From Taenia hydatigena (lineage: Eukaryota > Platyhelminthes > Cestoda > Cyclophyllidea > Taeniidae), in assembly GCA_036345935.2 (NCBI GenBank), contig JADWOT020000009.1, positions 10,073,899-10,137,898 of the forward strand: a stretch of DNA of 64,000 nucleotides, read 5' to 3'. The notes under the pieces are model-generated. The model made no database searches and was not told where the DNA came from. It was given only the letters and a program-made list of their open reading frames with translations. A program made the position numbers and the translations under genes. This document shows, in pieces, positions 1 to 12,599 of this stretch (position 1 is its first letter; each line of letters starts with the position of its first letter).

Positions 1-1700
1 GCCACAAATTGTTGTTACAGGTCCGATTTCCCTCCTAATGCATTGCCTTGAAGTAATAAAAGTCACTGAGCCTGCTGCTCGCCAGTCCATTCGGCGTACC
101 GAGTTTTTGCACTAAAGGTGATGGTGATTTGAGAATCCTAGCTCTTTATCGTCCACCATATTATTCCCTAATCAGAAGGAAAGAGTGATAGAGTTGTCAG
201 TTGAAGTACTGGGCCAATATTAAGACTCTCTAAGTGTGTATTCAACTGGACATTTCCAAATGTTTTCTTCATCCTCCCTCCTCAAACTCCCATTTTTTGG
301 ACAGTTGTCATTTTTCATTTTAGGATTTCCCTTTCAAAAGTTGACAGATGACACATCTTAGTTTGAGAGTGTTCACCAATTCCTCTGCTTCGGGGTTGCT
401 AATTCCCAAACGCTAGTCGGTAAGGTACCGCTTCAAGAACTGACAAGTAGGTCATGTCACGGTAAAAGTTGTGAATCATCGAACATAATTTTATCGAGGT
501 GGAGTCATTCAATCCCTAAGATCACCGATTAACTATGACAAATAGTACATTCAGGACTGTGCTATAAACAAAAATTAAGCCTTATCCTAGAGCTTGCCCT
601 TTTCGCCTCTTCTGCTTTGGCCTTTACTATGGGAAACTACTTCCACAACTGATCAAGATGTCCTTTGATGGTCACATGCGTGACATATCTTAACAACTGA
701 AGATGTGGCGGTCCACTCTCTTGACATTTTAAAACTATTTGCAACCTGCCAAATTAAGGTGCCCTCCATTTAATATGATCCGCTAAGAATGCTGGGAAGT
801 TCATAACTCGAAACCGTACAACCGCCAAAAAGGGCGGAATCCTTTTCATCCGCTGTCATTTGATTGTTTCGTGTCTAACGTGTCAAATTGGGGCCTTTTG
901 TGTTGCATTTAAGGGATTTGCATATTGGAAGTACAAAAGGCACTCCGGATGATTATTGACAAGAGGCAGGGAACAAAATACCAATCACCTTTTCTTTTCA
1001 TAATGTGATTGTTAGAGCTTGCAATCAAGTCTTAATTAGCATTCCCCCTGTCCGAGAGCTAGCTTAGGCCCAAACATCCGTACTTAGGACTTTGGCTAAG
1101 GACTGAATTGAAAAAGAAGAAGGCTTCATTGAAACCAAACATGCGGGTCCAGTTGTGCTTCACTACACGGCAGCCGGCCCGGTGACGTGTAACAATAAAG
1201 CAGCCTAGGTGGGTGATTCACCGCCACTCTTAAAATTGCAGCCTTAGACTCCTGGCCAGATTATGTGAACGCTGCCATTACCTCCTCCCTGGGAAGCGTT
1301 GGATGGTGTAATTAATGCAAGGGGAGTTGAGTAAACTGTCGTGTGAAATGCCACTCCGTTGACTCCTAGTGCCGTGGTGAGAAGGCAGGTTTTTTTCGCC
1401 TTCCCATCACAGTGCTAATCATGTTATTCGACCCATATTGGATAAACTAGTAACGAAGTTTGCAAAGAGTTTCAGATATTTATTATTTAAGTTCTTAAAA
1501 AATACATTGACACAGAATTTATTCAGTCTCATATAATCTGACTTGCGTGGTTGAAATGGAGCTGTACTGTTTATAAGCAGCGACAGGGATATTAATCTTG
1601 GTAGCATTGTCCTACACTCCATATCACAGCTGTCTGAGCGATACATGGAAGTAGTGATGTAAGGCATTAACTGTGTTTGCATCAAAAAAGCCTTTCCTCC
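1..1700. other. Spacer, no gene recognised
   Basis: No convincing exon, RNA gene or intact repeat is visible. Open frames are short and have no recognisable protein content. Confidence 0.5.
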
Positions 1701-2390
1701 TTAAACAATTTAACAGTAAATACAAAAATTTGCACTTATGTAGTACATTGGTTGTTTATCTAGACCTCCGTTTTGGCATGGGGACCACTTAGGTAAAGTG
1801 GCCTCCCAACCCTCCTACGCATCGACAATACAGCACATTGTGTCCGAAATTTTATGTTTTCTTTCGCTGATAGACGCAAATTATCTTGAAAGGTATGTTA
1901 CAGAACTACCTTCGGTGGGTCTATTGAAGATGTCAATCAAACGAACTGGTAATGCCGCCTCCGACTCCCTACGAGCTGGATAGAGCCCGGATAGATAAGG
2001 TTGGCCAGCACTGAAATGGGAACAGAGTGGCCCTTCATTTAGGCTAGTGCTCTTACGACTAAAGAAGGGCATACGAGACGGCCTGCACAATCCCTTTTCT
2101 GTCAAAGGGGATGAAACTCCAGATCCTGTGGAATTGTCGAAAGGGATCAGCGAAATGGAGAGCGCTGAAAAAGACGTTCGAAAGACGAGGAGAGCTGTGT
2201 AATATTTTATTTATTTATTTAACTCGCGGTTTAGGTAAAGAAGTTACCTAGAAATTTCTCATTTCCACTTCGCCGGGTAAGTTGGCCTCTTGGTCATGTT
2301 AATAACACCTCGACTCTTCTGTTACTTTCTCGGAGGCATTAGAGCACTACACCCACCCGTCTGTGGCATTTCTGGACTTTGATGGACCTT
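1700..2390 (+). mobile_element. Decayed TRIM-type LTR element
   Basis: A degraded member of the small LTR-element family. A 3' LTR-like block begins near 2196 (TGTGTAATATTTTATT) and runs to about 2380. The interior near 2040-2160 carries the family core also seen at 26.5, 46.3, 23.4 and 62.1 kb, for example a motif reading GTCGTAAGA on the opposite strand. An LTR-like block also lies near 1760-1860. Ends are approximate and no target duplication could be set. Confidence 0.55.
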
Positions 2391-3384
2391 CTCAGCGATG
2401 GCTTTAGTGAGGGACACAAACCAACCAAATACCATTGCAATAAAGGTCAATTTCTGCTCTGTTATAAAGGTATTTGAAATAAATCACAAAAGTCAGCGAA
2501 GTACTCCTTCAGTGCACATTCTTTTTCATAACCAGCCAACTTTTCATTGTTACTGGCAATCAAGTTTCCCTTTGAAGGCGCAAATCCTTGGTGCCAAGTG
2601 GCCTTAAAAGCATGTTTATTTTTGAATGGTCTAAGAGAGAGTTTTCAAAGTGTAAACATCGAATCTAGGGTGGAAAATATGATTTTTCCTTTGAAAAGCC
2701 ACACCGACTTCTCCAAACCTGTGGATTCGTCCCACTGGACGGTGAAGAATGGTGAAAACCACGACGAAACTCAGATCCTTTGGCTAGAACACTTTTTTTG
2801 TTTACAACTCCAAATTCTCTCACCTTGATGATTTCTTTAAACTAACATGAGGTCAGTTTGAGCCACACCCAAGTGGTTGAGTTGGTGTCGGAGAGGCCTC
2901 AAAAGAGGCTGCTTTTGGTAACCACTGAAAACAATAGCATTAATTAGTCTTGCAATAGGCCACTGTTCTCTCTTCTAAAGAGAACAATATCCTGTCAAGC
3001 AAGTTCACATCGTTGCCCAATAATGCCTTTTCACTTAAGTAGCCTGACAGCTGCCATTCTTTCGGTGCTATCTTGATGAAGGGCAATTTTGCGGGGAATT
3101 ACGCTGCACTGATGAATGGGTGCAGAAAAAATAAACTATCAATGGGGTTGACGGCGCAAGATTCCGTGCCTTTTCGCAGAAGTTACTTCAGGACCAGTTT
3201 ATCCCCAAAGCAGAGGTGGATTTTATCACTGGCACTGGCATTATAACGGCGGTTATCAACAAGTCATACGATAAATGCTGAAGCGTTTTGAAAAGATCTC
3301 GCCTTCAATTAGCAGCCCAACGCAAAACATAAGGTTAGGCCATAAACTTGGAAGTATTTTCGTTGGTATCTGGTAGGTAATGGT

Positions 3385-3570
3385 TTGATTTTTTGCTTAA
3401 ACATTCGCTTTGGTTTCGTGGGCACTTAAGGCTCCGCCTTTGAACTCCCACTGGGTGGCCAAATCTCCGGGTCATGCTAGTAACTCCCAATCCTTCCATA
3501 CTTCGACAGCACATATTTTTTTCCGAAAGGTACGCCCTTTTGGCTTTAGTGAGGACTCAGGGCGCTATAT
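3385..3570 (+). repeat. Solo LTR-like fragment of the TRIM family
   Basis: This block follows the family LTR order: a CTTAAGGCTCCGCC segment, then CTCCGGGTCATGC, a cytosine-rich stretch, and an end resembling GGCGCTATA. No interior is attached. A shorter related block lies at about 4310-4420. The rest of 2390-5100 shows no recognisable gene. Confidence 0.55.
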
Positions 3571-5102
3571 GTGGTACTAGAAAGCGGCAATAAAAATTAT
3601 ACTATTTCGGAAATCTGTATTAAATTTATCAAGGAAATATCTATATAAGGTCACTAACATAATCCAACCAAACCTATAAAAGTAGATGTCTAAGTCTACT
3701 AAGCTGGTAGTCAAAAAATTTGGTTCTACACTAACTTTAAAAAATAATTTCGGCTGGTCAAGGCTAGAGATGGCGAGTGCTTCAAAACTACTTTATCTGT
3801 TTTTAGTAGTAGTAATCAGCCACCTTTCGTTCCCTCAAACAAGAGATATGAATGATCACAGCGGAGCATACAGACACTTCAACTATTTTGCTTTGTGATC
3901 GAGGACTGTCTTAAAGCGTCCAACGTTCATCTTACGTAATTTCAAGGCCCCGTTCACATGTTCAAACTTTGGTCAGGATCTTAATTTAGGTGTTGGCATC
4001 CATAGCATCCTGCGGACCGCGCTAATAACTCCTCACTTCTTCTGTAAGCTTGCAGCGCACATGCTTCTGCATGACATTGCAGTAGTAAGACTCATTCGAA
4101 GCAAGTTATTATCTGAATGCCTTATGACGAAGTACTTGATCCTCGTGACTGTAAACGGCTTAGCAAACGAAAAAATTACGCGAATTCAAGGCTTCAAATA
4201 TATATCATACGGTACCTAGTGATTTTCCTCTTGCGCTACAGAATTTATTTGTGCTTCTGTAACTGCAACGCACAAAAATCTAAGTGCCTAATTTGTAGAG
4301 TATCGATCACTAGTTTAACTCTTCGTTTCAACTTCGTAAGCGCTTAAGTGTCCACCTTTGACTTCTGCTGGGTGACGATCCAAGGCTTCCCTAAAGATCA
4401 AAGCAGACATAATACTCGAGCAACTAGTTGCACGGCCTGGCGGCCAGACCATCAGACAAAGCCATTAATAACGGAGCCCCTAAGTGGTCCCTTTACCAAA
4501 ACCAAGAACCAGCTAAGCAACCATAATATCGCTACAAATCAGTACGAATATGCTTGGGCAGCGCATAATCTGTTTTAATGCGATAACTTCTTTCATCTTC
4601 CCGAGGGACTCGGCTAGCTACACTGCGTTTGCGGCCGGCAAAAAATGATGGGTAATAAAAAGCAAATTGGTCCCCTGAAATTCGGTTAAAGTGCAAACAA
4701 GAGCGAACCTGCGATATCAACTTCGAAAACATGAGGGGTGCTAAAGCAACAAGTATCGAGCGATAGTCTACGTGAATTGCTTCCCTAAACATAGTACCCT
4801 TGATTAGAAAAAGATTGTTTAAGCAAAAAACCAGCATTGCCAAGTGATTGATTATTTAACTGTTTCAACAATTTATAGCATAATTCGATTTAACACCACC
4901 TCTGACTTCTTGGCTTTACAGTCCCAGCAGATATAATTTCATATCTTTTTACCTTTTAAGACATAAGTTCAAAACAGAAAGCAATATTTTACTAATTTTA
5001 TGCGAGGCTTTACGCAGCTGAGCAAGGGATTTGCTACATTATTCTAAAAAGTAGCGCAATCTGTGTTTGGGTAGGTCGCATCTAGCATGCGCAATCCAAA
5101 AT

Positions 5103-5664
5103 ATGGCGAAGCCTGTCCCTCCGGCTTATCTGAGGAATAAGCTCGTCCCGCACGCTCAGCAAGTGTGCGATCTGTACAAGGCTGCTCTTTATAACATTAA
5201 AGCCCAGAAGTTGGACCAGTAATTTCTGTATTTGTGCCTCTTATTGTGGGCATTTAGTCTCAAATATAGGTTCGAGGCTGTTCTCCTCCGTGCAAGATTC
5301 GACCAGAACAGGGACATTAAAGACCCTGTGAAGGCAAAAAAGCTTTTAGAAGACGGATGGAAGGAGCTTCAGAAGAATAAGGCTGCCTTTCCCTTTTTAT
5401 GTAAGGCATGAATTTTTCCTAGCTGTTGAATTTAGATCCAACTTCTCCCGGCGGCGTCGCCTACGAGCGCTATGATTTCCATAAACCAGATTATGTAAAC
5501 CGTTGCATTCTCCCATAATGCCCTGTTAGTTCTTGGACCTCTGGCATCCTTTGGAAAAACTGCAGTACCCGGACTACTTTGCCCTTCGTGAGAAGAGAAA
5601 GGCTGAATTCATTGAGAGGTGGAAAGCTCGTTATGGTGAACCAAAGTCTGATGCGGAACATTAA
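5103..5664 (+). CDS. NDUFB9: NADH dehydrogenase [ubiquinone] 1 beta subcomplex subunit 9
   Basis: Accessory subunit of the membrane arm of mitochondrial complex I and a member of the LYR family. Four exons join in frame: 5103-5218, 5270-5400, 5436-5494 and 5530-5664, giving 146 residues. Introns of 51, 35 and 35 nt all have GT-AG ends. The LYR-type motif (Leu24-Tyr25-Lys26) is near the N-terminus. It is followed by an LRARF segment, then SPGGVAYERYD and, in the last exon, LWHP and YPDYFA, in the order found in animal NDUFB9. The family is usually about 180 residues, so the C-terminus is short. ATG 5103 is chosen because homology starts just after it. A promoter cannot be defined. Identification is from remembered family motifs and is firm. 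Confidence 0.93.
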
Positions 5665-5842
5665 AGCGTCTGTCTTGCGCCATTCATAGGCTTTATAATG
5701 TTGGTGTTGTTGGCTACTGTATTTTTAGCTACATCAATAGAATAGAGTCGTTGTTTGCTTTGCTGCCTTTATGCTTCTCCATACTGGTCTCATTATTCTA
5801 ATGAGGCCTGAAGACTTTTCTCGTAATTTTTACACCTGAGTA

Positions 5843-5848
5843 AATAAA
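5843..5848 (+). promoter_or_regulatory. Candidate polyadenylation signal for NDUFB9
   Basis: AATAAA lies about 180 nt after the NDUFB9 stop codon on the same strand. It is the first perfect hexamer downstream. Confidence 0.5.
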
Positions 5849-5849
5849 T

Positions 5850-8800
5850 GATGGTGTGTAGTCCACCTTCAGATAGCATGATGCCTAATCGAGTGTGCCA
5901 TGCGCTATCCCAGAAAGTTGGGATCTGGTCAGTCTTATCTACTCTTGTTTTGGTGCTTAATGGTAATTTGATTTCTCAGTAACTGCTTAATTCGCGTTTT
6001 GGATTTTGTGAATTACTGCGTTGTTTTCATTGTCATTTTACAACCTGAGATGTGTCCATTTGGTCGTAGAGTTTGTGCTTTGCTCACCACTACGTCACAC
6101 AGTTAATGCACTGAAAGGAGGCCGAAATCAGGTTTTCATTCCGGTTTTATTCTATAGATATCTTGTTATGCATCATCTGTAAGAAATTTCAATGCTGCCT
6201 TGACCTCCTTTGTTCGATAACTTAGATAATGCACTCTTGTTCTTGTGTAATCCCATGCTAAAAGTAGGTCCTTATGCATACCAGTTCAAAGATGGTTAAA
6301 ATGTCAACCACATTACAAGAATTCGCAGGGAAAATGCTTGCTTTACGAATATGTGTGATTAGAATTATTTCGCATCACAGAATGTCCGCTTCTTGCAAAA
6401 CAGCATTGTTTTCATGCATCGGGAGAAGCTGGACTTGTGTCGTCTGCCGCTCGTTTTTCAACCCTGTTAACTACGATCGGCTATATCTTTCTACTAATAC
6501 ATTATTAGTACAAAATGGAAGCAATTCTGATTTGTAACTAGTGAAAATAAAACAGATACTATGTTTGCAAGAAATTCCATCCAGAAAATCTACTTCTGAA
6601 TAATTAGAAGGTTGGTTGCTCAGGTTTTTAATGAATGGGGAGCTTTTACTAATTTCTGCTAACAGGAAATAGTTTAACTAGATGTCCAAAATCTATGTAA
6701 ACGTGGGAAGTAGTTTTATTTGTTTTAGGCTTTCTAGTTTTGTGAAAGCATTTCGGAATCGACCAGTTCGTGCTTAACTGCAGTTAATTGGCTCTCACTT
6801 TTATTCGTATGAATTTAGTAGTATCCACGGTTATTTTCAGGGTAGAATATAGTGTTCTTCAAACTGTGAGTAAAGTGGTGTCAGAATTCTTCAGTTTCTA
6901 GAAATTCGGTCCATAGCACTGTTTAATTGTTCTGACCGTAAATGATGCAATTTCGCATGTCTACAGGATATCTGATCCAATTCAAGTCCATTTATGTATT
7001 CTTTTATTGCTTCGATGTGAGTGTGTTTGTGTAGATTGCATCAAAGCACCAGCATTATCTAACTCGGGAGTAACTTGCTACAGTAGAACAGACACTACAA
7101 TGTCCACAATTTTTTATTTAAAAAGATCGGTGGCATGGCATTCGCATAGTGGTTCAATTCAAGCTCACAAAGGCACCTAATGATGGCTAATCCCTTCCTC
7201 TTAGAACTCCACGCCCTGTGATTGAATTTGCCTGGTGAGTTGGGTGTTCACTCAGTTTTGCTATTTTTTAAGCGACTATTTAGTATAAGCAAATGTTTTG
7301 TCTTCTCTCGGTAAGTTTTTGTTAACTGCGTACCTGGTTCGGTCGAACCGAATTTTGCGAACACATAACTCTCACAAGCAATAAGAAAAGGAATAACATC
7401 TATCCAAGCATTCAGTGCTTTGGTGAGCTAAACTAAGAGCAGTCCTGGAGTATCGAGACTGAGACGAAGTAAAAGCAAGTAAGCTCTTTCTCTGCTCTGA
7501 AAGCTAGCAGAAGGGATGTTTATGCTCGACACTAAAATCTCGTTAAGTAATTTTTTGCCACTAAAGAACGTGAACATCCGAGACAAGTAATGCGAGTTCC
7601 TGATATCGCCCCAGCTTGAACCCCGCTAAGATGGGATTTTCTGTGTCAACAACATGACAGCTGGTTTTAATTACCTATATGAGCACATAAAAGACGTCTT
7701 CTACCCATTTTTAGTTTCACAAACAACATTTAGAGCATTATCTACTACACAAGATTGTACACCGGAAGACGTCCACAACGCTACAATTCTCTGTGTGTGT
7801 GTGTGTGTGTGTGCGTTTGTGTGTACGGCTTTGGTGGATTGCTCGCAGTACTTTTGACTGCCCTAAAATTGTAATTGCTCAACATTTTAAACGGTTTTAA
7901 AAGAATTTACGCACGAGTAGGTTCATGGTGTCTCCCACAAAAAGCCTCTACTGATGCAAAAAAAGGGAAGGAAAAGTTAAATTTAAAAATATGCTTGTGA
8001 GTATAATAATTACACGGTAGTAATGACAAAAGCTGCAGTTGAATGATTTGCCCAAGAGTCTGTCAACTAACTCAATCACTTGGTTCGGTTCCAACGCCAG
8101 TAAAGTCAGATTAATTATTTTTTTTTGACCGTTTTGTTACAATAACATCAGATATGCAAGGCTTGACCTTTTGACCCCACTTTAAGGTAGTCAGCTGCCC
8201 ATCGTATCGCACTTGGGTAGGGTATGAAAGAACGTATTTTCAATTGTGGCATCGTCACCTGGTTTTGGTGTTCGATTGGTGACAATTGGTTTGGCTTTGG
8301 ACCGCGCCTTGGCCTTGAGACACACTGGTGTCATCTATTCAAATCATCATTGTTCTACGTCTTCAAAATGTGCCCTTATTTCTCTTAATATTCAATGCCA
8401 CTTTGTTGGTAAAGAAAGAAACTTTTCATTTTGTAAGTTGAAGCTACGGTTTGCTTTGTTATTGCCAGCTCTCAACGTCGAAAAAGGCGTGCCTTAATTA
8501 CAATGTACCTGTATGAGGCCGCCCTTGAAATAACAATTTTCCTTGAAATTAGGTATTCTACGCTGAATTGCCTTGCAAAACACAGGAAAGGCAAATCTGC
8601 CACCATGCAACCTTGAAGTAAGGTGGAAGGCTCGGAGGAGGAACTGTGCAGAATTGAAATAGTGCATCCAGGAGAGCACTGGCATCACTAAAGCCATCCA
8701 ACACCAAAAATGGAAAACTAACTGCACTTTAGGATTGTTAAGAACCTATAAACAAAACAACTGTAAGTTCTGGTAACTAAGCCTCAGGGAGTTGCGAACT

Positions 8801-10290
8801 TTCTTTTTTATTGTCAAGGTGTTGAGGAGGGCTTTTTCGTAGTCAAAAGGCCCATATCACGCACAGTTCCAACGGTGCAAGGGGTGATGGGGGAGAACAC
8901 GCTGGAACTTCCTGCCTTTGGTGAAGATTTGTGACTTCCACTAATTACCACCAGGTAGTGCACGTTCAGCGTTGAGTTCCATGAGGTAATAAAAGGTGAG
9001 AGGCGGCTCCACGATCGCGTGTTTGCACGAGGAAATGAAAAATCTCTCGAGGTTCCAAATGTCCTTTCTGGCAACCTGTCATTAAGGGGTAGTGCCCCCT
9101 CTACTTCCAACATGAAATGGCATAGTAAAGTACAGCTTTGATGTCCCGTGTAGGGATCGGAGATCAAACTAACAGAGTTGCATCCTTTGTACATAAGTGA
9201 GTTTGACTACCCTCTCTCCGTGCTTGACTCGTGCAGTATAAGCCTTGGAACTTGTATTTTTAGTCTTGGCCCAGGTCTACAATCCCTCTACCTCCTCACG
9301 GTGAGGTGTTTTAAGCCGTAACTCGTTTTTGGAAAGGAGCACTGCGGTTGTATGACGGTGAGGCAATTAAGCCTGCAACAAATTTGTTTTGAATGCTACT
9401 CATTACACCCTTTGAAGCTTATAAAAATTGCTATTTTGAAATTGCATTCCATAATTTGATTTAAGTGTTGGGAGTTGGCATACCTCTCGACTACTCCGAA
9501 CTATTTCAATTTGTTGTTTTATACAAGATGATAGGGAGGAAATAAAGGGACCTTAGTGTTCCCAGCCCCTGGATAAATACTAATCCTCTCTCTTGACATT
9601 CGTTGAGAATCTTGCTGATAAATGCGACCCAACTTTTCCCGTGTCAAATGGGATTGCACGAATGACCCTCAAGCTATAACAGTTTGATTCCATCTAGTTG
9701 GGATTAATCTGGAGGTCACTGATTTACTTGGCCTGCTTACTTAGCCTCTCGGTTTGGTCTCTGTGTGGCCCTTCTTTGATCCAAACAACTGAATTGTTTA
9801 TGCGTTGCAAAACACGGCCCTGGAAGCACATAATTAGCCTCCCTCAGTCAAGTGACATCAAGTAAGAAAGCAGTCCGAGTCCTCGGTAGGCCAAAGTAGT
9901 GCAGTAGTGTTGATCTGAGGGCTACGCCACAGAGCGGAGGTTCAAGAGCTCGTAGCATTCAGTGCACAGCCCAAAAGGAATATCATGCAATGCCTACTCC
10001 AGCCTGATTTATTCTAGTCTGAGACTCGGATCAGTGTGCATACAGACGGAGTCGATGAATAAAACATTGCAATAGGGAGAGTGTGAGTGATGGTTTATTA
10101 GAGTTTTGAATTCCTCAAAATGATTAGATTGGAAAAATAAGACTTATTTAAATCTACACACGAGGTGTTCTGTCTAGTATTGAAAGGATCTTGAAGCATA
10201 CGGAGTGCATGACTGTTGTTAAGTGGCGTTATAACGATTGTATACCACATCAGGTCAGAGATAGATTATGACTACTGGAGTATCCATGCG
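5850..10290. other. Spacer, no gene recognised
   Basis: About 4.4 kb of AT-rich sequence without a recognisable gene. Several short AG...GT bounded open stretches occur (for example 6664-6696 and 6841-6865), but each is too short to support alone. A TG dinucleotide repeat lies at 7791-7824. Confidence 0.45.
7791..7824. repeat. TG microsatellite
   Basis: Run of TG dinucleotides interrupted once by GCGTT. Confidence 0.95.
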
Positions 10291-10299
10291 AAATGTAAT

Positions 10300-10990
10300 T
10301 TGCATTCCTGGAGTCGAAAGAAGGCGGAAGATGCGTTGTCAACGTCAACCATGACGAGGAGAAGAGGGGAAGTCTACTGCCGTGGTCCAGAGGTCGAACC
10401 GTCCAATGGAATTACGATGGCGGAACCTTAAATAGCCGCACAATTAAAGCGGGAAGCATTGCACAACCCTCCTCCTTCTCCTCTTGAGCGTCATCCACTT
10501 CACTCTCCTTGGTCAACCTCACAACATCACAAAGCATTCGATGCTACAAGGAAAAATCACCTACAAGCCGACCGCGGCAGTCATCACTATCGCATCACCG
10601 TTTCCTCTCAGGAATTGCCCTGGATTTGGAGTTTTGCCCTCTCCTTTTGGCGGGTGTGCCGTAGGAACATTGGCCTGGGGGTTTAAAATAGTTTCGGGAG
10701 GACATGGCTTCGCGTTTATTTTTCTTTCCTACTTTGTTCTCACCTCGGTTCTACCTAGTCAAATCTATCTGGGGTCTACACAGCTAGCAGGGAGGTCATG
10801 GAGGTATTATGTCTCCAAACAATTAACCTCTCTGTGCGTGTAATGTCGACACATCCGCAACGAAGTTTTCCAGATGGTTCAAGACTAGTACTGCTTGGGT
10901 AGTTCACAGCATTCCTGCATAACACGGAATCGGGGTAGTTGCTAAAGGTGCGACGTCATTTTCAATCCTTGTGTCAGGGGCCATCAAAGA
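10300..10990 (-). mobile_element. Decayed TRIM-type LTR element, reverse orientation
   Basis: Read on the minus strand this matches the family. An LTR block lies at about 10300-10470 (plus strand GTCGAAAGAAGGCGGAAG ... ACCTTAAATAGCC). The family interior follows, including CTCCTCTTGAGCGTC, a GCATCACCGTTTCCTCT stretch and the distal CATTTTCAATCCTTGTG block near 10950. The open frames here are repeat-derived. Confidence 0.55.
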
Positions 10991-11266
10991 TACGCCCTTC
11001 TGAAGTCGAAAGAAGTCGTAACACTAAGGTAGGCTATTTGAATTTGTAGACCTTTAGGTGTAAAAGTAATGCAAGACTTGATACCAAGTTCAGTGTTATG
11101 ATTTCTCATGCAAATAATCATCCACTGCTACACACTCGCAGTCCTATGCTCCTAATTCATGTGAACACGATTTTTTTGTTGATTTATGAATTCCCAGTCA
11201 CATCAGTTGATGGATGTGGCGTGGACGCGCTTGTTGCTACCTTTGGGGATAATTTACTTCATTTAG

Positions 11267-12591
11267 GTTGTCTTTAATTATCCAATTTCTCGTCGAAGAT
11301 GAGATGAATTTCTCCCAAGTTCTGAATTCTCCACGCACTACCTTCAACACCGTCCGTATTTCTGGATGCACCCGTTGCCAGTAAGTCCTGTTTTTTAAAA
11401 CCGCCTCTATCGCTTGCTTTTAATAAAAATAATATTCAAATTCTCTTGAATTCAAAAGTTACATTACCCAATTACAATGCAATAAAAGGATGCATTGTTA
11501 CTTTGTAACATCCTTTTTGTGAGTTGGCAGAGAGCCGGGAGTTGAGTGTTTGGCCAAATGGGTCTAGTCCCATCCAATTCGTGAGATTTGGTTCGCACCT
11601 TCAAATACCAACACAAGTGGGGCTGGTGAACGCAATGCAAGTTAAAACCTTTAAAGTCTGTCTGCACACAGACAGAGTCAGAATGGCATCTGCTTGGAGC
11701 CATCGCACATCGCATTCCAGTTTCGTTTCGACGAACGCACCTAACGCCAACTGAATTAACTTGAAATACTCTTCTCATGTAGCCTGCCAGAACATTAATT
11801 GGCCACTTAAGGCCCAACTTTAGCACTTCCCCCGGGCGGCATGACCTCTGGGTCATGTTAGTGACCTCCCGGATCCTCTGTGCCTTGGTGATGCAAGTCC
11901 TTTCCCAGTATTCCGACTTATTCCAGCTTCGCAGGAGACTCGGAGCGTTACTTTAGTGGCAGTATCACCGAACGTCAAACCACGAGATGGTGGATGAAGG
12001 ACATGAGCTGCAGAAGGGAGAACCTCTGAAGACCCCTCTCTTCGACAACCACCTCAGTCTCGTGTTCTGCAGGAATGCTATTACCAACTAAAGAGACACT
12101 AGCTACAAGCCACCCCGAAAAGTTCGTTACGAAGCTGTCAACGGTATCTGAATGAAGATGTCAGTGCAGTGCACACAAATTCGATTACTGAGGGGCCTGA
12201 ATTTTCAAATGTTTTTATTACTTTACCGAGGCGGAAGGTCGACCAAGAGGGGCGTCGGAGACTTCGCTTTGATTGAGTAGCCATTGGAGGGCCCGCCTTT
12301 ATACTTCCGTTGAATAGTAATGCATTTCCTCTCCTGGGTATAATGGTTTCTTTCATCTTCAGGTGAGATTTGGGGCGCTTTAATTACATTAACATAGTGC
12401 CAATGCATAACACCAATAATGTTTATTTATATGGAATTGCATAAGCCATTTTAAGGCAAAACTGGTTTAATTACGCGTCCTTTGAACCCATATGTGGTTA
12501 TTTTTTGTTTTCACCAGGCCAAAAAACGAGATGCCATCACCGAATCAAAACTCCCATTTGAGGTGGTTCTATGCCACATTTGGCTTTGAAG
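11267..12591 (+). CDS. Tentative exon pair of an unidentified gene
   Basis: Two plus-strand stretches behave like adjoining internal exons: 11267-11380 (after CATTTAG, ending CA|GTAAGT) and 12518-12591 (after TTTTCACCAG, ending G|GTAATT). The first leaves two bases and the second starts with one, so the frame joins without a stop and encodes about 62 residues. The translation holds NFSQVLNSPRTTF, GCTRC and HLRWFYATFGFE; no family was recognised. A decayed LTR element occupies much of the intervening intron. They could be upstream exons of the MATH gene at 15.5 kb, but no joining exon was found. Chance cannot be excluded, because short open stretches with splice-like ends are expected in a window this size. 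Confidence 0.28.
11775..12385 (+). mobile_element. Decayed TRIM-type LTR element with two LTR-like ends
   Basis: The left LTR-like block (about 11775-11950) holds CCTCTGGGTCATGTTAGTGA and ends just before a primer-site-like TTTAGTGGCAGTATC. The interior near 12060-12110 contains AAAGAGACACTAGC, shared with the intact element at 48.9 kb. A GGGGCGTCGGAGACTTCGC stretch near 12256 matches its distal interior. A right LTR-like block runs to about 12385 (CTTTCATCTTCAGG ... GGCGCTTTA). Confidence 0.6.
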
Positions 12592-12599
12592 GTAATTTG